Positions 1 to 10,116 of a stretch of 64,000 nucleotides of DNA are shown here, in pieces. Source of the stretch: Ectothiorhodospira lacustris (GTDB lineage Bacteria > Pseudomonadota > Gammaproteobacteria > Ectothiorhodospirales > Ectothiorhodospiraceae). Each line of letters begins with the position of its first letter. The stretch's first letter is position 1. The translations under genes were made by a program, and so were the position numbers. Under the pieces are notes generated by a model. That model saw nothing but the letters and a program-made list of their open reading frames with translations, was not told the DNA's origin and did not search any database. The DNA lies in the NCBI RefSeq assembly GCF_022227845.1, contig NZ_JAJNQN010000012.1, forward strand, positions 47,140-111,139, given 5' to 3'.

Positions 1-9
1 CCCGCGGCA

Positions 10-942
10 TCACATCTCCCGCCCGAAGGCCTCCTTGAATCGCGCCTTGATGTCTTCAAAGCTTGGTCGATGGTTCTGCGGCCCGGTCTGCTCGATCTTG
101 ATGGCCCCCATCACCGCAGCCACCCGGCCCGTGGTCTCCCAGTCCAGGCCACTCATCAGGCCCCACAGCAGGCCGGCCCGGTAGGCATCACCGCATCCGG
201 TGGGGTCCTTGATCCGGGCAATGGGCGCGGCGGGGATGCGCAGGGTCTTGCCGCCGGTGTAGATCACCGAGCCTTCACCGCCCTTGGTGATGATCAGGGC
301 CTCCACCTGGGCCGCCAGTTCCTCGGGGTTCCAGCCGGTACGCTCACTCATCAGTTGGGCCTCGTAGTCATTCAGGGTCACGTAGGTGGCCTGTTTGACG
401 AACCGGCGCAGGTCCACGCCGTCGAACATGGGCATGCCCTGGCCCGGGTCGAAGATGAAGGGAATGCCGGCCTCGGCAAACTGCTCCGCATGCTGGATCA
501 TGCCGTCCCGCCCGTCGGGGGAGACGATGCCCAAAGTGACGCCCTCGGCATCGCTCACCTTGTTGAGATGAGCGTCATTCATGGCGCCGGGGTGAAAGGC
601 GGTGATCTGATTGTCGTCCTGATCGGTGGTGATGAAGGCCTGACCGGTATAGTGCTCGGGGATCATGCGAATGTGGCGGCGCGAGATGTCGCACTCATCC
701 ATCCATTGGGCATAGGGCTCGAAATCCGCACCTACGGTAGCCATGGGCAGGGGAGCGCCGCCCAGCAACTTGAGGTTGTAGGCGATGTTGCCCGCGCAGC
801 CACCGAACTCCCGGCGCATGTCCGGCACCAGGAAGGAGACGTTGATCATGTGTACCTTGTCCGGGAGGATGTGGTTCTTGAACCGATCGGGGAAGACCAT
901 GATGGTGTCAAATGCATAGGAACCGCAGATCAAGGCAGACAT
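10..942 (-). CDS. PfkB-family carbohydrate/nucleoside kinase
   Basis: Ribokinase-fold kinase of 310 residues that phosphorylates a sugar or nucleoside with ATP. The family signature near the C-terminus reads DPTGCGDAYRAG, with the catalytic Asp in GCGD, where most members have GAGD. The N-terminal half carries the expected FGGCAGNIAYNL substrate-binding stretch. I placed the start at the ATG at 942 because it is preceded by a clear AGAGGAG and the protein then begins MSALICGSYAFDTIM, typical of the family; a longer in-frame reading to 1038 has no family resemblance. The GCGD variant is common in adenosine-kinase-like members, so adenosine or another nucleoside is a plausible substrate, but specificity cannot be read from sequence. 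Confidence 0.85.
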   Translation of the reverse strand: MSALICGSYAFDTIMVFPDRFKNHILPDKVHMINVSFLVPDMRREFGGCAGNIAYNLKLLGGAPLPMATVGADFEPYAQWMDECDISRRHIRMIPEHYTGQAFITTDQDDNQITAFHPGAMNDAHLNKVSDAEGVTLGIVSPDGRDGMIQHAEQFAEAGIPFIFDPGQGMPMFDGVDLRRFVKQATYVTLNDYEAQLMSERTGWNPEELAAQVEALIITKGGEGSVIYTGGKTLRIPAAPIARIKDPTGCGDAYRAGLLWGLMSGLDWETTGRVAAVMGAIKIEQTGPQNHRPSFEDIKARFKEAFGREM

Positions 943-1135
943 TGGAACTCCTCTGGATGAAGGGGGTGAACAGGGGCGGATCCCCGTCCGGATGGGCTGA
1001 CATGATAGTGATCCGAGCCGGCGATTGCGAATATCCACCCGGGCGAGCTCTGAAAATGAGATGCGTTTTATCGAAAGCGTCGTGATTTCCTGCTAAAACA
1101 TAGTCTCTGAACCCATCAAGACACGGGGTATCGTC

Positions 1136-1804
1136 ATGAGTGGAGCTTGTGCAGTGGCGGGGCGAGATCGCCACCAGTCCTTGGGCGAGGAAATCGCCAA
1201 CAGCATCAGCCACGGGGTAGCCCTGGCAGCGGTGCTGATGGGCATGCCCTTTCTGCTGCTGGCGGCCGTGCGGACCGGTAATGCGGGATTCATCGTCGGC
1301 GTCAGCATCTTTTCCGTCACCATGGCCTTGCTGTATCTGGCCTCCACCCTTTATCACGCCTTGCCTCAGGGGCAGGGCAAGCGGGTGTTCAAGATCCTTG
1401 ATCATTCGGCCATCTATCTGCTGATTGCCGGGACCTATACGCCCTTTACTCTGGGCGTGCTCAGCGGCCCCTGGGGTTGGACCCTGTTCGGTCTGGTGTG
1501 GGGTCTGGCAGCTCTGGGCGTCTTCCTAAAGTCCCTCAATGGCCTGTCCCATCCCATCCTGTCCACCGGGCTGTACCTGCTCATGGGCTGGTTGATACTG
1601 ATTGCCATCGTGCCGCTATATCAGCTGATGGAACCGGCGGGGCTGGTCTGGCTGGTGGCCGGCGGTCTGGCCTATACCGGTGGGGTGGCGTTCTATGCCC
1701 TGGACCACCGTCTGCCCTACGGGCATTTCATCTGGCATCTGTTTGTGATGGCCGGGACGGTGTGCCACTACTTTGCCGTGCTCTGGTACGGGGCCGGGGT
1801 CTAG
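1136..1804 (+). CDS. TrhA/hemolysin III-family (PAQR) membrane protein
   Basis: A 222-residue protein with about seven hydrophobic helices, the size of bacterial hemolysin-III/YqfA proteins. The conserved PAQR features are visible: EEIANSISHGVAL before helix 1, LYHALPQGQGKRVFKILDHSA around the second and third helices, and HFIWHLFVMAGTVCHYFAV in the last helix. The His residues in these segments are the putative metal ligands of the fold. Family members affect membrane fluidity or energetics and the hemolysin name is historical. It stands alone, divergent from the PfkB kinase. The Shine-Dalgarno is weak, but the ATG at 1136 is the only start that keeps the first conserved segment. Confidence 0.88.
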   Translation: MSGACAVAGRDRHQSLGEEIANSISHGVALAAVLMGMPFLLLAAVRTGNAGFIVGVSIFSVTMALLYLASTLYHALPQGQGKRVFKILDHSAIYLLIAGTYTPFTLGVLSGPWGWTLFGLVWGLAALGVFLKSLNGLSHPILSTGLYLLMGWLILIAIVPLYQLMEPAGLVWLVAGGLAYTGGVAFYALDHRLPYGHFIWHLFVMAGTVCHYFAVLWYGAGV

Positions 1805-1813
1805 CGCAACCGG

Positions 1814-2851
1814 TCAGTGCGGGCAGCGCAGATCCCGGGCCGGTTGTTGCTCCTGCGTCGGGCCGCAGTCCCCGGCCGGAGCGGCCGGGGACTGCGCCAC
1901 CGTGCGCCGCGTCTGTCGGTACAGCGGCTCGTCGGGCGCCAGACGCGATGCGCATGCCGCGGCTTCCCGGGCCATCTTCCCGCAGCCGCGGGCGTGCAGC
2001 ACATGGGCCAGGTTGTTCCAGCCCGCATGGGAGGCCGGGTCGTGGGTGACAAGCGCCCGCAGGGCCTGTTCCGCTCCGTCCAGATCCCCCTGGGCATACA
2101 GGGCATTGCCCAGGCCGATCCACCCCACCGGATGCGCCGGCCAGGCTCGGGTGGCGGTGCGATAAGCCTCGGCGGCGGTCTCCAGTCGACCGGTGCGCTC
2201 CAGGTCGTTCGCGGCCCGCAGCCAGCTCAGGGGCGTCGCGGTGGCGGGAAGTCGCTCCGGGGGCTGCGCCAGGAAGGCCCAATATCCGGCACGGCGCCAA
2301 GTGCGTTCGAAACGGCGCATCGTGTTCACGTGACGCTCAAGGGTGCCCGAGCGCAGGATCACCGTTGCCTCGTCCAGGTCGTAGCCGATGACTACGGCGT
2401 AGTGCCAGTAGGGCGCCCAGTTCAGCCCCAGGTTCTGGAACACCACTACCGGATGCCCGGCCGCCACTTCCTCCAGCAAGGCATCCATGCGGGGTGGCAG
2501 AGACCAGGCCACCAGCTCCCGACTTCGTGTGGCCGCCAGCATCTCGGTCTGCAGGCTGCCTTGGCGTGCGGGTACATAGACCTCGCTCACCAGTGTCTGT
2601 GGCGTGACCTCGATACCCTGCACATTGAGTACCGTGGCCAGGGCGGCGGGACCGCACTGGTAGAGGTCCTGGGGGTGGAAAGGGGTGTCCGTCAGCTCCA
2701 CCTGACGGGGCAGGTCCCCGGGCGACTCGCGGAGCAGGGCAGGGGCCTGCAGCGGTGCGGCGCAGCCTGCAAGCAGCAAGCTGATCAGGGCCGCCGGGAG
2801 CAGCCATGCCCCCGCGCGGCCCTGACGCAGATGGCCGGTACCAGGGATCAA
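1814..2851 (-). CDS. PA2778-type lipoprotein: C39-like cysteine peptidase with TPR tail
   Basis: A 345-residue predicted lipoprotein. The signal peptide ends in the lipobox LLLAGC (Cys30). A papain-like C39-type domain follows, with QCGPAA (nucleophile Cys66) and PYWHYAVVIGYD (His150). The rest, from about residue 185, is tetratricopeptide-like (NALYAQGDLDGAEQALRALV and similar). The start is a TTG whose TG is shared with the TGA stop of the upstream gene (TTGA), so it is probably translated by re-initiation. The pairing with the gene at 2848-3246 matches the PA2779-PA2778 arrangement of Pseudomonas. The substrate is unknown. The enzyme lacks the transporter domains of bacteriocin-processing C39 proteins. 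Confidence 0.82.
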   Translation of the reverse strand: MIPGTGHLRQGRAGAWLLPAALISLLLAGCAAPLQAPALLRESPGDLPRQVELTDTPFHPQDLYQCGPAALATVLNVQGIEVTPQTLVSEVYVPARQGSLQTEMLAATRSRELVAWSLPPRMDALLEEVAAGHPVVVFQNLGLNWAPYWHYAVVIGYDLDEATVILRSGTLERHVNTMRRFERTWRRAGYWAFLAQPPERLPATATPLSWLRAANDLERTGRLETAAEAYRTATRAWPAHPVGWIGLGNALYAQGDLDGAEQALRALVTHDPASHAGWNNLAHVLHARGCGKMAREAAACASRLAPDEPLYRQTRRTVAQSPAAPAGDCGPTQEQQPARDLRCPH

Positions 2852-3246
2852 TTTACCGGTCGGACGAAGGGGAAGATGTCGGTGGCGCCGATGGCATCGG
2901 TGATGATGAAGATGATGAAGATGAGTACCACTACGCCCAGGACGCTGGCAGCCCCGGCGGGCATCTCTTCCAGTCGCTCATTGAGCAGGCGCACCTCCTC
3001 GTCGGTCATGCGGGCGATGCGTTCCGCTGCCTCTTCGCCGCTGACTCCCAGGCGGGCCAACTGTTGCTGCACGTCCGCTCGTTCCAGACTGGAGAGCAGC
3101 TGTGCCCGGTCCACCAGGCCTTGTTCCGTCTGGATCAGGCGCTCGGTACCTACCATGCCGGCGTGAATCGGACTGGTGACGGTGGCCAGCAGTGAGAAGA
3201 TGCAGAGCAGTGTCAGCAAGCGTCTGATCAGCGGATGTCGGGTCAT
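2848..3246 (-). CDS. PA2779-family small membrane protein
   Basis: A 132-residue protein with an N-terminal signal peptide or anchor (LLTLLCIFSLLATVTSPIHA), a charged middle rich in LERADVQQQLARLGV and MTDEEVRLLNERLEEMP, and a C-terminal hydrophobic helix (VLGVVVLIFIIFIITDAIG). This layout matches the uncharacterised PA2779 family. The ATG at 3246 follows a GAGG at good distance; a longer in-frame reading to 3339 would bury the signal peptide. Its stop codon overlaps the TTG start of the cysteine peptidase, so the two are one operon and probably one functional unit. Whether the peptidase processes this protein is not known. Confidence 0.75.
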   Translation of the reverse strand: MTRHPLIRRLLTLLCIFSLLATVTSPIHAGMVGTERLIQTEQGLVDRAQLLSSLERADVQQQLARLGVSGEEAAERIARMTDEEVRLLNERLEEMPAGAASVLGVVVLIFIIFIITDAIGATDIFPFVRPVN

Positions 3247-3495
3247 GGGGAAGCCTCGTGGTGATACTGAAGTGGGGGACCAGTGTGCCACGGTCGTTGC
3301 TTGAACATCCGGGCATGATGCACATGTTTTCAGGCTCATTGTCCCGCCCTTGCAATCGCCGGGTCAACGGGGTGGAAGGCGTCCAGGGCAGGACGGTGGA
3401 GGGTCCTGCGCATCATTTCCCGCGGCGGCCCAAGGGCATATGCGCTAACATCGTGGGCTTACCGGGCCGTGTGTCCGCCAGATCTGCCTCATCGC

Positions 3496-5374
<1,879 letters not shown>

Positions 5375-5427
5375 ACTGTGCGGTCAAGCGCTGAACGCCA
5401 TATATAACTACATGTGATTGAGTTTGA

Positions 5428-5694
<267 letters not shown>

Positions 5695-5792
5695 TCCGGG
5701 TCCGGATCAAGGGATGTTCGGCAAGGGGGCCTGCAGGGTCCCCTTGCCGTTTTCAGGGCCTGCGAATCTCCCCGGGTCGAGGGCAGGCCCGC

Positions 5793-6611
5793 TCAGCGCC
5801 TCTGACACGCCGGGCAATAAAATGTCGACCGCTGTCCCACCAGCACCTGCCGCACGGTCGCGCCGCAGCACAGGCAGGGCAGGCCCGCCCGGCCATACAC
5901 CCGCAGCTGCCGGCTGAAATACCCATGGCTACCGTCCTCATGCACGAAATCCCTTAATGTGGTGCCGCCCTGTTCGATGGCGGCCGTCAGCACCGTGCGG
6001 ATGGCTTCCACCAGCCTGAAGGCCTCGGTCCGGGTGAGGCGCCCTGACGCCCGCCGGGGGCGGATGCCTGCCAGGAACAGGGATTCGGAGGCATAGATGT
6101 TCCCTACGCCCACGACTACGTGACTGTCCATGATCAGGCCCTTGACGGCGGTTCGGCGCCGCCGAGTCTGCCGGTAGAGGTAGTCACCGTCAAATTGCTC
6201 GCCCAGGGGTTCCGGACCCAACCGGGATAGCAGGGGGTGGAGGCCCTTCCGGGGATCAAAGCAGAGCACGGCGCCGAAACGGCGAGGGTCATGGAGACGC
6301 AGGGCCTTGCCCGAGTCCAGCACCAGATCCACGTGGTCGTGGGGACGGGGTGTCCGGTCGGCTTCGACAATACGCAGGCTGCCGGACATGCCCAGATGCA
6401 TGAGGATGGTGATATCGCCGCAGTCCAGCAAAAGGTACTTGCCACGTCGGGCAACGCCGATGATCCGTCGGTCACGGACCTGTTGCGACAGCGTCTCGGG
6501 TACCGGCCAGCGCAGGCGGGGCTGGCGGACCACGACCGCGGAAATCCGGCGGCCCGTGAGATGGGGCGCGATCCCCAGCCGGGTGGTTTCCACCTCCGGC
6601 AGTTCAGGCAT
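5793..6611 (-). CDS. mutM: Formamidopyrimidine-DNA glycosylase (Fpg)
   Basis: A 272-residue bifunctional base-excision repair glycosylase/AP lyase that removes 8-oxoguanine. The protein begins MPELPEVETTRLGI, which gives the catalytic N-terminal proline and the adjacent glutamate after Met removal. ARRGKYLLL contains the conserved lysine. The C-terminal zinc finger is complete: CLCCGATV and FYCPACQR. The start at 6611 overlaps the last eight bases of the chorismate-enzyme gene upstream, so translation is probably coupled. It converges on the ferredoxin gene. Confidence 0.97.
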   Translation of the reverse strand: MPELPEVETTRLGIAPHLTGRRISAVVVRQPRLRWPVPETLSQQVRDRRIIGVARRGKYLLLDCGDITILMHLGMSGSLRIVEADRTPRPHDHVDLVLDSGKALRLHDPRRFGAVLCFDPRKGLHPLLSRLGPEPLGEQFDGDYLYRQTRRRRTAVKGLIMDSHVVVGVGNIYASESLFLAGIRPRRASGRLTRTEAFRLVEAIRTVLTAAIEQGGTTLRDFVHEDGSHGYFSRQLRVYGRAGLPCLCCGATVRQVLVGQRSTFYCPACQRR

Positions 6612-7593
6612 ACAGGCCTTCGATCTCCACCAGCAGGTCGTCCCTGCAAATGTCTCCGCGCAGATAAACGGCCGGCGCCTGGACGCCCAGGGAGGCCTCC
6701 AGGCGGGCCTTGACGGCGGCAACGTCGTCCCCATGACGGACGTAGACCTTGAGCATGGACAGGCCACCCGGGTCCTTGACCCGGCTGCTGATGTCCTCTC
6801 CGGCGGAGCGGATCAGGGCGCGCAGGTTTTCGATGATCTCGTCCAGCTGGGTGAGGACATCCGTATGCAGGGTCTCATGGCCCACGATGCTGGCAGTGCC
6901 GGAGATGTACAGGTGAGACTGCCCCGGCCAGGGCTTGAGGGTGGCTCGGGAAAAGGAGGGACTCTTGGGTCCGTAGCGGCGTGGGTAGTGGAAGGCGCTC
7001 ACCTGACGGGGGTTTTCGATCTGCGCACCGGGCTCGCGACCGGCGAGGAAGTAGACCAGTAGGCCCGGCGCCGTGGTGCCGATGGCCGTGGCTGCGGGCA
7101 GTTCCCCTTCCGTCAGCGGCACCCGTTCCAGGGCACGGTGACGCCCCAGGCAGAAGGCCTGATAGCGGTCCAGCCCATCCGCTTCCTGATGCAGGTTCGG
7201 GAAGTAGTTCCAGATCCGCAGCAGATGGGGAAAACCCCGGCTGCGATGAAAGGCCAGCAGCCGGTCATAGGCATGCTCGGCGGCCTGGTTCATGTCATGG
7301 TCGAAATCCGCCTCGTTCAGCAGTATCCATCCGAACAGGACCTTGCCGGTCCGGCTGTAGCCCACGCCGTCCTCGAAACCGGCGGCGACCGGTTCGTCCG
7401 CCAGCCATAGTTCCGGCGGCGTGGGGTCGGCCATTGGGGGCAGGGCTACAGTCAGCTCCATGGGGCGCGCGGGATCAACGCGGTTCTCCCGGCCGAAGCG
7501 TATCAATGCAAGACGGCAGGGGTCTTGCGCGGGAATCTCCGCTTCCTGCTGGAAGCGAATCGTCAGAGGTGTGGAATGGGGGTTTTGCGCCAT
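6604..7593 (-). CDS. Chorismate-transforming enzyme, FkbO/Hyg5 (XanB2-like) family
   Basis: A 329-residue protein. The C-terminal half shows the trimeric RidA-like segment (FSRATLKPWPGQSHLYISGT, a second copy-like region ending MLKVYVRHGDDVAAVKARL). The N-terminal half carries WNYFPNLHQEADGLDRYQAFC and the middle ATAIGT. These are features of chorismatases such as XanB2, which splits chorismate to 3- or 4-hydroxybenzoate and pyruvate. Older annotations call the family pteridine-dependent dioxygenase. Hydroxybenzoate could feed ubiquinone or an aryl-polyene pigment. No pigment cluster is visible here. It overlaps mutM by eight bases. Which isomer it makes cannot be decided from sequence. Confidence 0.75.
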   Translation of the reverse strand: MAQNPHSTPLTIRFQQEAEIPAQDPCRLALIRFGRENRVDPARPMELTVALPPMADPTPPELWLADEPVAAGFEDGVGYSRTGKVLFGWILLNEADFDHDMNQAAEHAYDRLLAFHRSRGFPHLLRIWNYFPNLHQEADGLDRYQAFCLGRHRALERVPLTEGELPAATAIGTTAPGLLVYFLAGREPGAQIENPRQVSAFHYPRRYGPKSPSFSRATLKPWPGQSHLYISGTASIVGHETLHTDVLTQLDEIIENLRALIRSAGEDISSRVKDPGGLSMLKVYVRHGDDVAAVKARLEASLGVQAPAVYLRGDICRDDLLVEIEGLYA

Positions 7594-7791
7594 GGAGCTA
7601 TGTTACCGGATCATCCGGCTTCGTCGTATCATGAAATCCATGAAAAGGTCCGGCAGATACCGGAGGCACCTGGGTCGAATTCGTGTTGTGAGATGCCGAC
7701 GGGTGCGCGTGCATGAGACCGCGGGCAGTTTGCCCTGCAGGGCCTGCGGGCACTTTACCATTTTCGGCCCCGGGATGTGTTCCTGAGTGTA

Positions 7792-7809
7792 CCGTTGCAG
7801 TTGCAACGG
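7792..7809. promoter_or_regulatory. Perfect 8-bp inverted repeat upstream of the hsp20 gene
   Basis: Arms CCGTTGCA and TGCAACGG separated by GT, about 80 bases before the small heat-shock gene. The 294-base gap between the chorismate enzyme and this gene holds no other structure I can name. The dyad could be an operator for a dimeric regulator or the base of an RNA hairpin. I see no clear sigma-32 promoter around it. Confidence 0.4.
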
Positions 7810-7887
7810 CCGCGATTCTGCTAAAAGACAGATGGCCCTGCTCCCGTCAGAGGAGGAGGCGAATCAACCGAGGAGGAGAACAACGTC

Positions 7888-8403
7888 ATGTCCAGTCTGC
7901 GTCAGTTACGTCAGGGTATGAGTGAGGCCTGGGACAGCCTGCTGGATGGCTGGCAGCGGCTGTACGGCCGTGCCGCCGGAGCCATTACCCACTTCAGTGC
8001 CGGGGAGCGGGGTGGCCGGGGAGAGGTTGCGGATGATCGGGACGAGCATGAACTCCTGGCCCGCAGTGTGGGTTGGGGGGTCATGGCCGCCGAGGTGTTC
8101 GACGATGACGACAAGGTGGTGGTGCGCCTGGAGGCCCCCGGCATGGACAAGGCCGCCTTTGACATACAGGTGATCGACGATCACCTGGTGATCCGCGGGG
8201 AGAAGAGCGTACAGAAGGAACACACCCAGGGGCGTTATCATATTGCCGAGTGTGCCTACGGCCGCTTTGAGCGGGCGATTCCGCTGCCGGGGCCGGTGGA
8301 AACGGAGCAGGCCAAGGCTTCCTACGAACACGGGGTGCTGCGTATCGAGCTGCCTCGCCTGATCGCCCGGGTGGGGCGTCGGATCCCGGTGGTTGTGGGG
8401 TAG
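7888..8403 (+). CDS. Hsp20/alpha-crystallin small heat-shock protein
   Basis: A 171-residue ATP-independent holdase chaperone. An N-terminal region rich in aromatic residues (MSEAWDSLLDGWQRLYG) is followed by the alpha-crystallin domain from about residue 65 (VFDDDDKVVVRLEAPGMDKAAFDIQ ... GRFERAIPLPGPVETEQAKASYEHGVLRIELPR). The A-x-x-x-GVL-x-I-x-x-P signature is present as ASYEHGVLRIELP. A very strong AGGAGGAGAA precedes the ATG. The gene after it starts six bases downstream and probably belongs to the same transcript. Heat control is expected but not demonstrable from the promoter region. Confidence 0.93.
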   Translation: MSSLRQLRQGMSEAWDSLLDGWQRLYGRAAGAITHFSAGERGGRGEVADDRDEHELLARSVGWGVMAAEVFDDDDKVVVRLEAPGMDKAAFDIQVIDDHLVIRGEKSVQKEHTQGRYHIAECAYGRFERAIPLPGPVETEQAKASYEHGVLRIELPRLIARVGRRIPVVVG

Positions 8404-8409
8404 GCCGCC

Positions 8410-8622
8410 TTGGAGCAGATCCAGGCCCCCATGGGGGAAGTGATCGAGCTGCGGCAGGTGCTGCATGAGTCCGGAGTGCCCCTGCTGCGGGTGCTGATCC
8501 GTGACGGCGAGCGTTATACCCACCTGGATCTGGATCCGGCCACGGCGGATCGCTGGGGTGATCTGATGCAGGTCTGGGCCCGAGCTGCGGCGGAGCGTCC
8601 GGGCGACGGTCAGGAGGGGTAG
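8410..8622 (+). CDS. Small conserved-looking protein downstream of hsp20 (DUF6967-like?)
   Basis: A 70-residue acidic protein beginning at a TTG six bases after the hsp20 stop. It reads as a compact alpha/beta domain: EVIELRQVLHESGVPLLRVLIRDGERYTHLDLDPATADRWGDLM. There are no cysteines, signal peptide or membrane helix. The pattern recalls a small family I associate with DUF6967 in related organisms, but I cannot verify that. Codon use is like its neighbours and the frame is open to a hairpin terminator at 8629. Its position suggests co-expression with the chaperone. Function unknown. Confidence 0.55.
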   Translation: MEQIQAPMGEVIELRQVLHESGVPLLRVLIRDGERYTHLDLDPATADRWGDLMQVWARAAAERPGDGQEG

Positions 8623-8628
8623 GGAAAA

Positions 8629-8659
8629 TGCACGAGGCCCGTGATGCGGGCCTCGTGCA
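8629..8659 (-). terminator. Intrinsic terminator of the rpmB-rpmG operon
   Basis: A 13-bp perfect stem (TGCACGAGGCCCG against CGGGCCTCGTGCA) with a five-base loop. On the minus strand it is followed by TTTTCCC, the usual U-run. A second, 8-bp hairpin (GACCTCGC/GCGAGGTC, 8663-8682) lies between it and the rpmG stop. It may also serve the converging hsp20 transcript. Confidence 0.75.
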
Positions 8660-8704
8660 CAGGACCTCGCTGGAGCGAGGTCATCAGCCAGGTCGTGCCG
8701 GGTA

Positions 8705-8872
8705 CTACTTGATCTTGGCTTCCTTGTACATCACATGCTGGCGCACGACGGGATCAAACTTCTTGATCTCCATCTTGTCGGGCATGTTGCGCTTGTTCTT
8801 GGTGGTGGTGTAGAAGTGGCCGGTTCCGGCGCTGGACACCAGGCGGATCTTTTCGCGAACACCTTTTGCCAT
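8705..8872 (-). CDS. rpmG: Ribosomal protein bL33
   Basis: A 55-residue large-subunit protein read on the minus strand from ATG at 8872 to TAG at 8705-8707. It begins [20 protein letters not shown] and ends [14 protein letters not shown], the Cys-free form of L33. The segment [21 protein letters not shown] is the family core. It follows rpmB with a 12-base gap, the usual rpmB-rpmG order, and a strong intrinsic terminator lies just beyond it. Because the Zn-binding cysteines are absent, this paralogue does not depend on zinc. Confidence 0.97.
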   Translation of the reverse strand: MAKGVREKIRLVSSAGTGHFYTTTKNKRNMPDKMEIKKFDPVVRQHVMYKEAKIK

Positions 8873-8884
8873 GGTTGCGTCTCC

Positions 8885-9121
8885 TTAGACCTTTTCGCCG
8901 CGGGCGCGCAGCTCGGCGAGGACCGTATCGATCCCCTTCTTGTCAATGATGCGCATGCCCTTGCTGCTGGTCCGGAGCTTGACGAAACGATTTTCGCTCT
9001 CCACCCAGAAACGGTGCTCATGCAGATTGGGAAGGAAGCGACGCTTGGTCTTGTTGTGGGCGTGGGATACGTTGAACCCAGACACTGGACGCTTACCCGT
9101 GATTTGACAGACTCGGGCCAT
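8885..9121 (-). CDS. rpmB: Ribosomal protein bL28
   Basis: A 78-residue large-subunit protein starting [20 protein letters not shown] and carrying the family's [17 protein letters not shown] and [16 protein letters not shown] segments. The ATG at 9121 is preceded by GGAGAAT. It is the first gene of the rpmB-rpmG operon and is divergent from folB. The length is typical for gammaproteobacteria. Confidence 0.97.
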   Translation of the reverse strand: MARVCQITGKRPVSGFNVSHAHNKTKRRFLPNLHEHRFWVESENRFVKLRTSSKGMRIIDKKGIDTVLAELRARGEKV

Positions 9122-9248
9122 TGGATATTCTCCGGAAAAACCAGGCTGATTTGAATAAAGCCGGGAACGATAGCAGAAGGGGGGGGAAGTCTCAAGCCTG
9201 AAGGGTGGTCCTTCCCTGCGTCTCTGCATGCCTTTATAGTCGCTTCCC

Positions 9249-9605
9249 ATGGATATCGTCTACATTCGCGACCTCAGGGTCAAAACCACGGTCGGCATCT
9301 TCGACTGGGAACAGAGCATTCAGCAGACCGTGCGTCTGGATCTGGAACTGGGCTGTGACATCCGCAGGGGTGCGCAGAGTGACCGCATCGAGGACGTGCT
9401 GAACTACAAGGCGGTGGCCAAGCGGGTGATCGAACTGGTGGAAAACAATCGGCGGCAGCTGGTGGAGGCCATGGCCGAGGACGTCGCCCGGATGATCATG
9501 CAGGAGTTTTCCGTGCCCTGGCTCCGGCTCACCCTGGGTAAGCCCGGGGCGGTGAGGGGGGCCTCGGAAGTGGGGGTCACCATTGAGCGGGGTGAGCGGA
9601 ACTGA
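9249..9605 (+). CDS. folB: Dihydroneopterin aldolase
   Basis: A 118-residue enzyme that cleaves 7,8-dihydroneopterin to 6-hydroxymethyl-dihydropterin in folate synthesis. Hallmarks are [21 protein letters not shown] at the N-terminus, with the conserved Glu of the active site, the [12 protein letters not shown] helix, and the closing [17 protein letters not shown], which contains the catalytic Lys. It is directly followed by folK with the two genes abutting. Together with the convergent pteridine reductase they form a small folate cluster. Confidence 0.96.
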   Translation: MDIVYIRDLRVKTTVGIFDWEQSIQQTVRLDLELGCDIRRGAQSDRIEDVLNYKAVAKRVIELVENNRRQLVEAMAEDVARMIMQEFSVPWLRLTLGKPGAVRGASEVGVTIERGERN

Positions 9606-10097
9606 ATGATGCGTCGGGCCTACATCAGTATCGGTACCAATGTGGACCGGGTTCGTCATGTGCGGGCCGGAGTGGAGGCACTCAGGGCCGCCTTCGGCCC
9701 GGTGCAGATCTCTCCGGTGTATGAAACGGGGTCGGTGGGATTCGAGGGGCGTACCTTCTATAACCTGGTGTCGGCGGTGGATACCGCGTTGCCGCCGGAG
9801 TCGCTGGTGGCCTGCTTCAAGGCCATTGAGGATCGGCATGGTCGGCAGCGGGGGGGCGACCCCTATTCGGACCGCACCCTGGACCTGGACCTTTTGCTGC
9901 TGGGGGACTGCGTTCTGGAATCCGGGCGATTGCATCTGCCCCGGCGGGAGATCACTCGCCATGCCTTTGTGCTCAGACCGCTGGCGGACATAGCCCCTGA
10001 TCTGGAACATCCGATACTGAAACAAACCATGAGGGCGCTGTGGGCCGGTTTTGATGACCCCGCTCAGTGGCTGCGCCCGGTGGATTTTCCCTGGTAG
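9606..10097 (+). CDS. folK: 6-hydroxymethyl-7,8-dihydropterin pyrophosphokinase
   Basis: A 163-residue kinase that transfers pyrophosphate from ATP to the product of FolB. The family motifs are YISIGTNVDRVRHVRAG at the start, ETGSVGFEGRTFYNLV in the middle, and the signature DRTLDLDLLLLGD with its Mg-binding Asp pair. RPLADIAPDLEHP closes the domain. Two consecutive ATGs (9606 and 9609) directly follow the folB stop, so either may be used. The protein converges on the pteridine reductase gene, 19 bases away. Confidence 0.95.
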   Translation: MMRRAYISIGTNVDRVRHVRAGVEALRAAFGPVQISPVYETGSVGFEGRTFYNLVSAVDTALPPESLVACFKAIEDRHGRQRGGDPYSDRTLDLDLLLLGDCVLESGRLHLPRREITRHAFVLRPLADIAPDLEHPILKQTMRALWAGFDDPAQWLRPVDFPW

Positions 10098-10116
10098 CTT
10101 GAAGTGGCGCGCCGGC

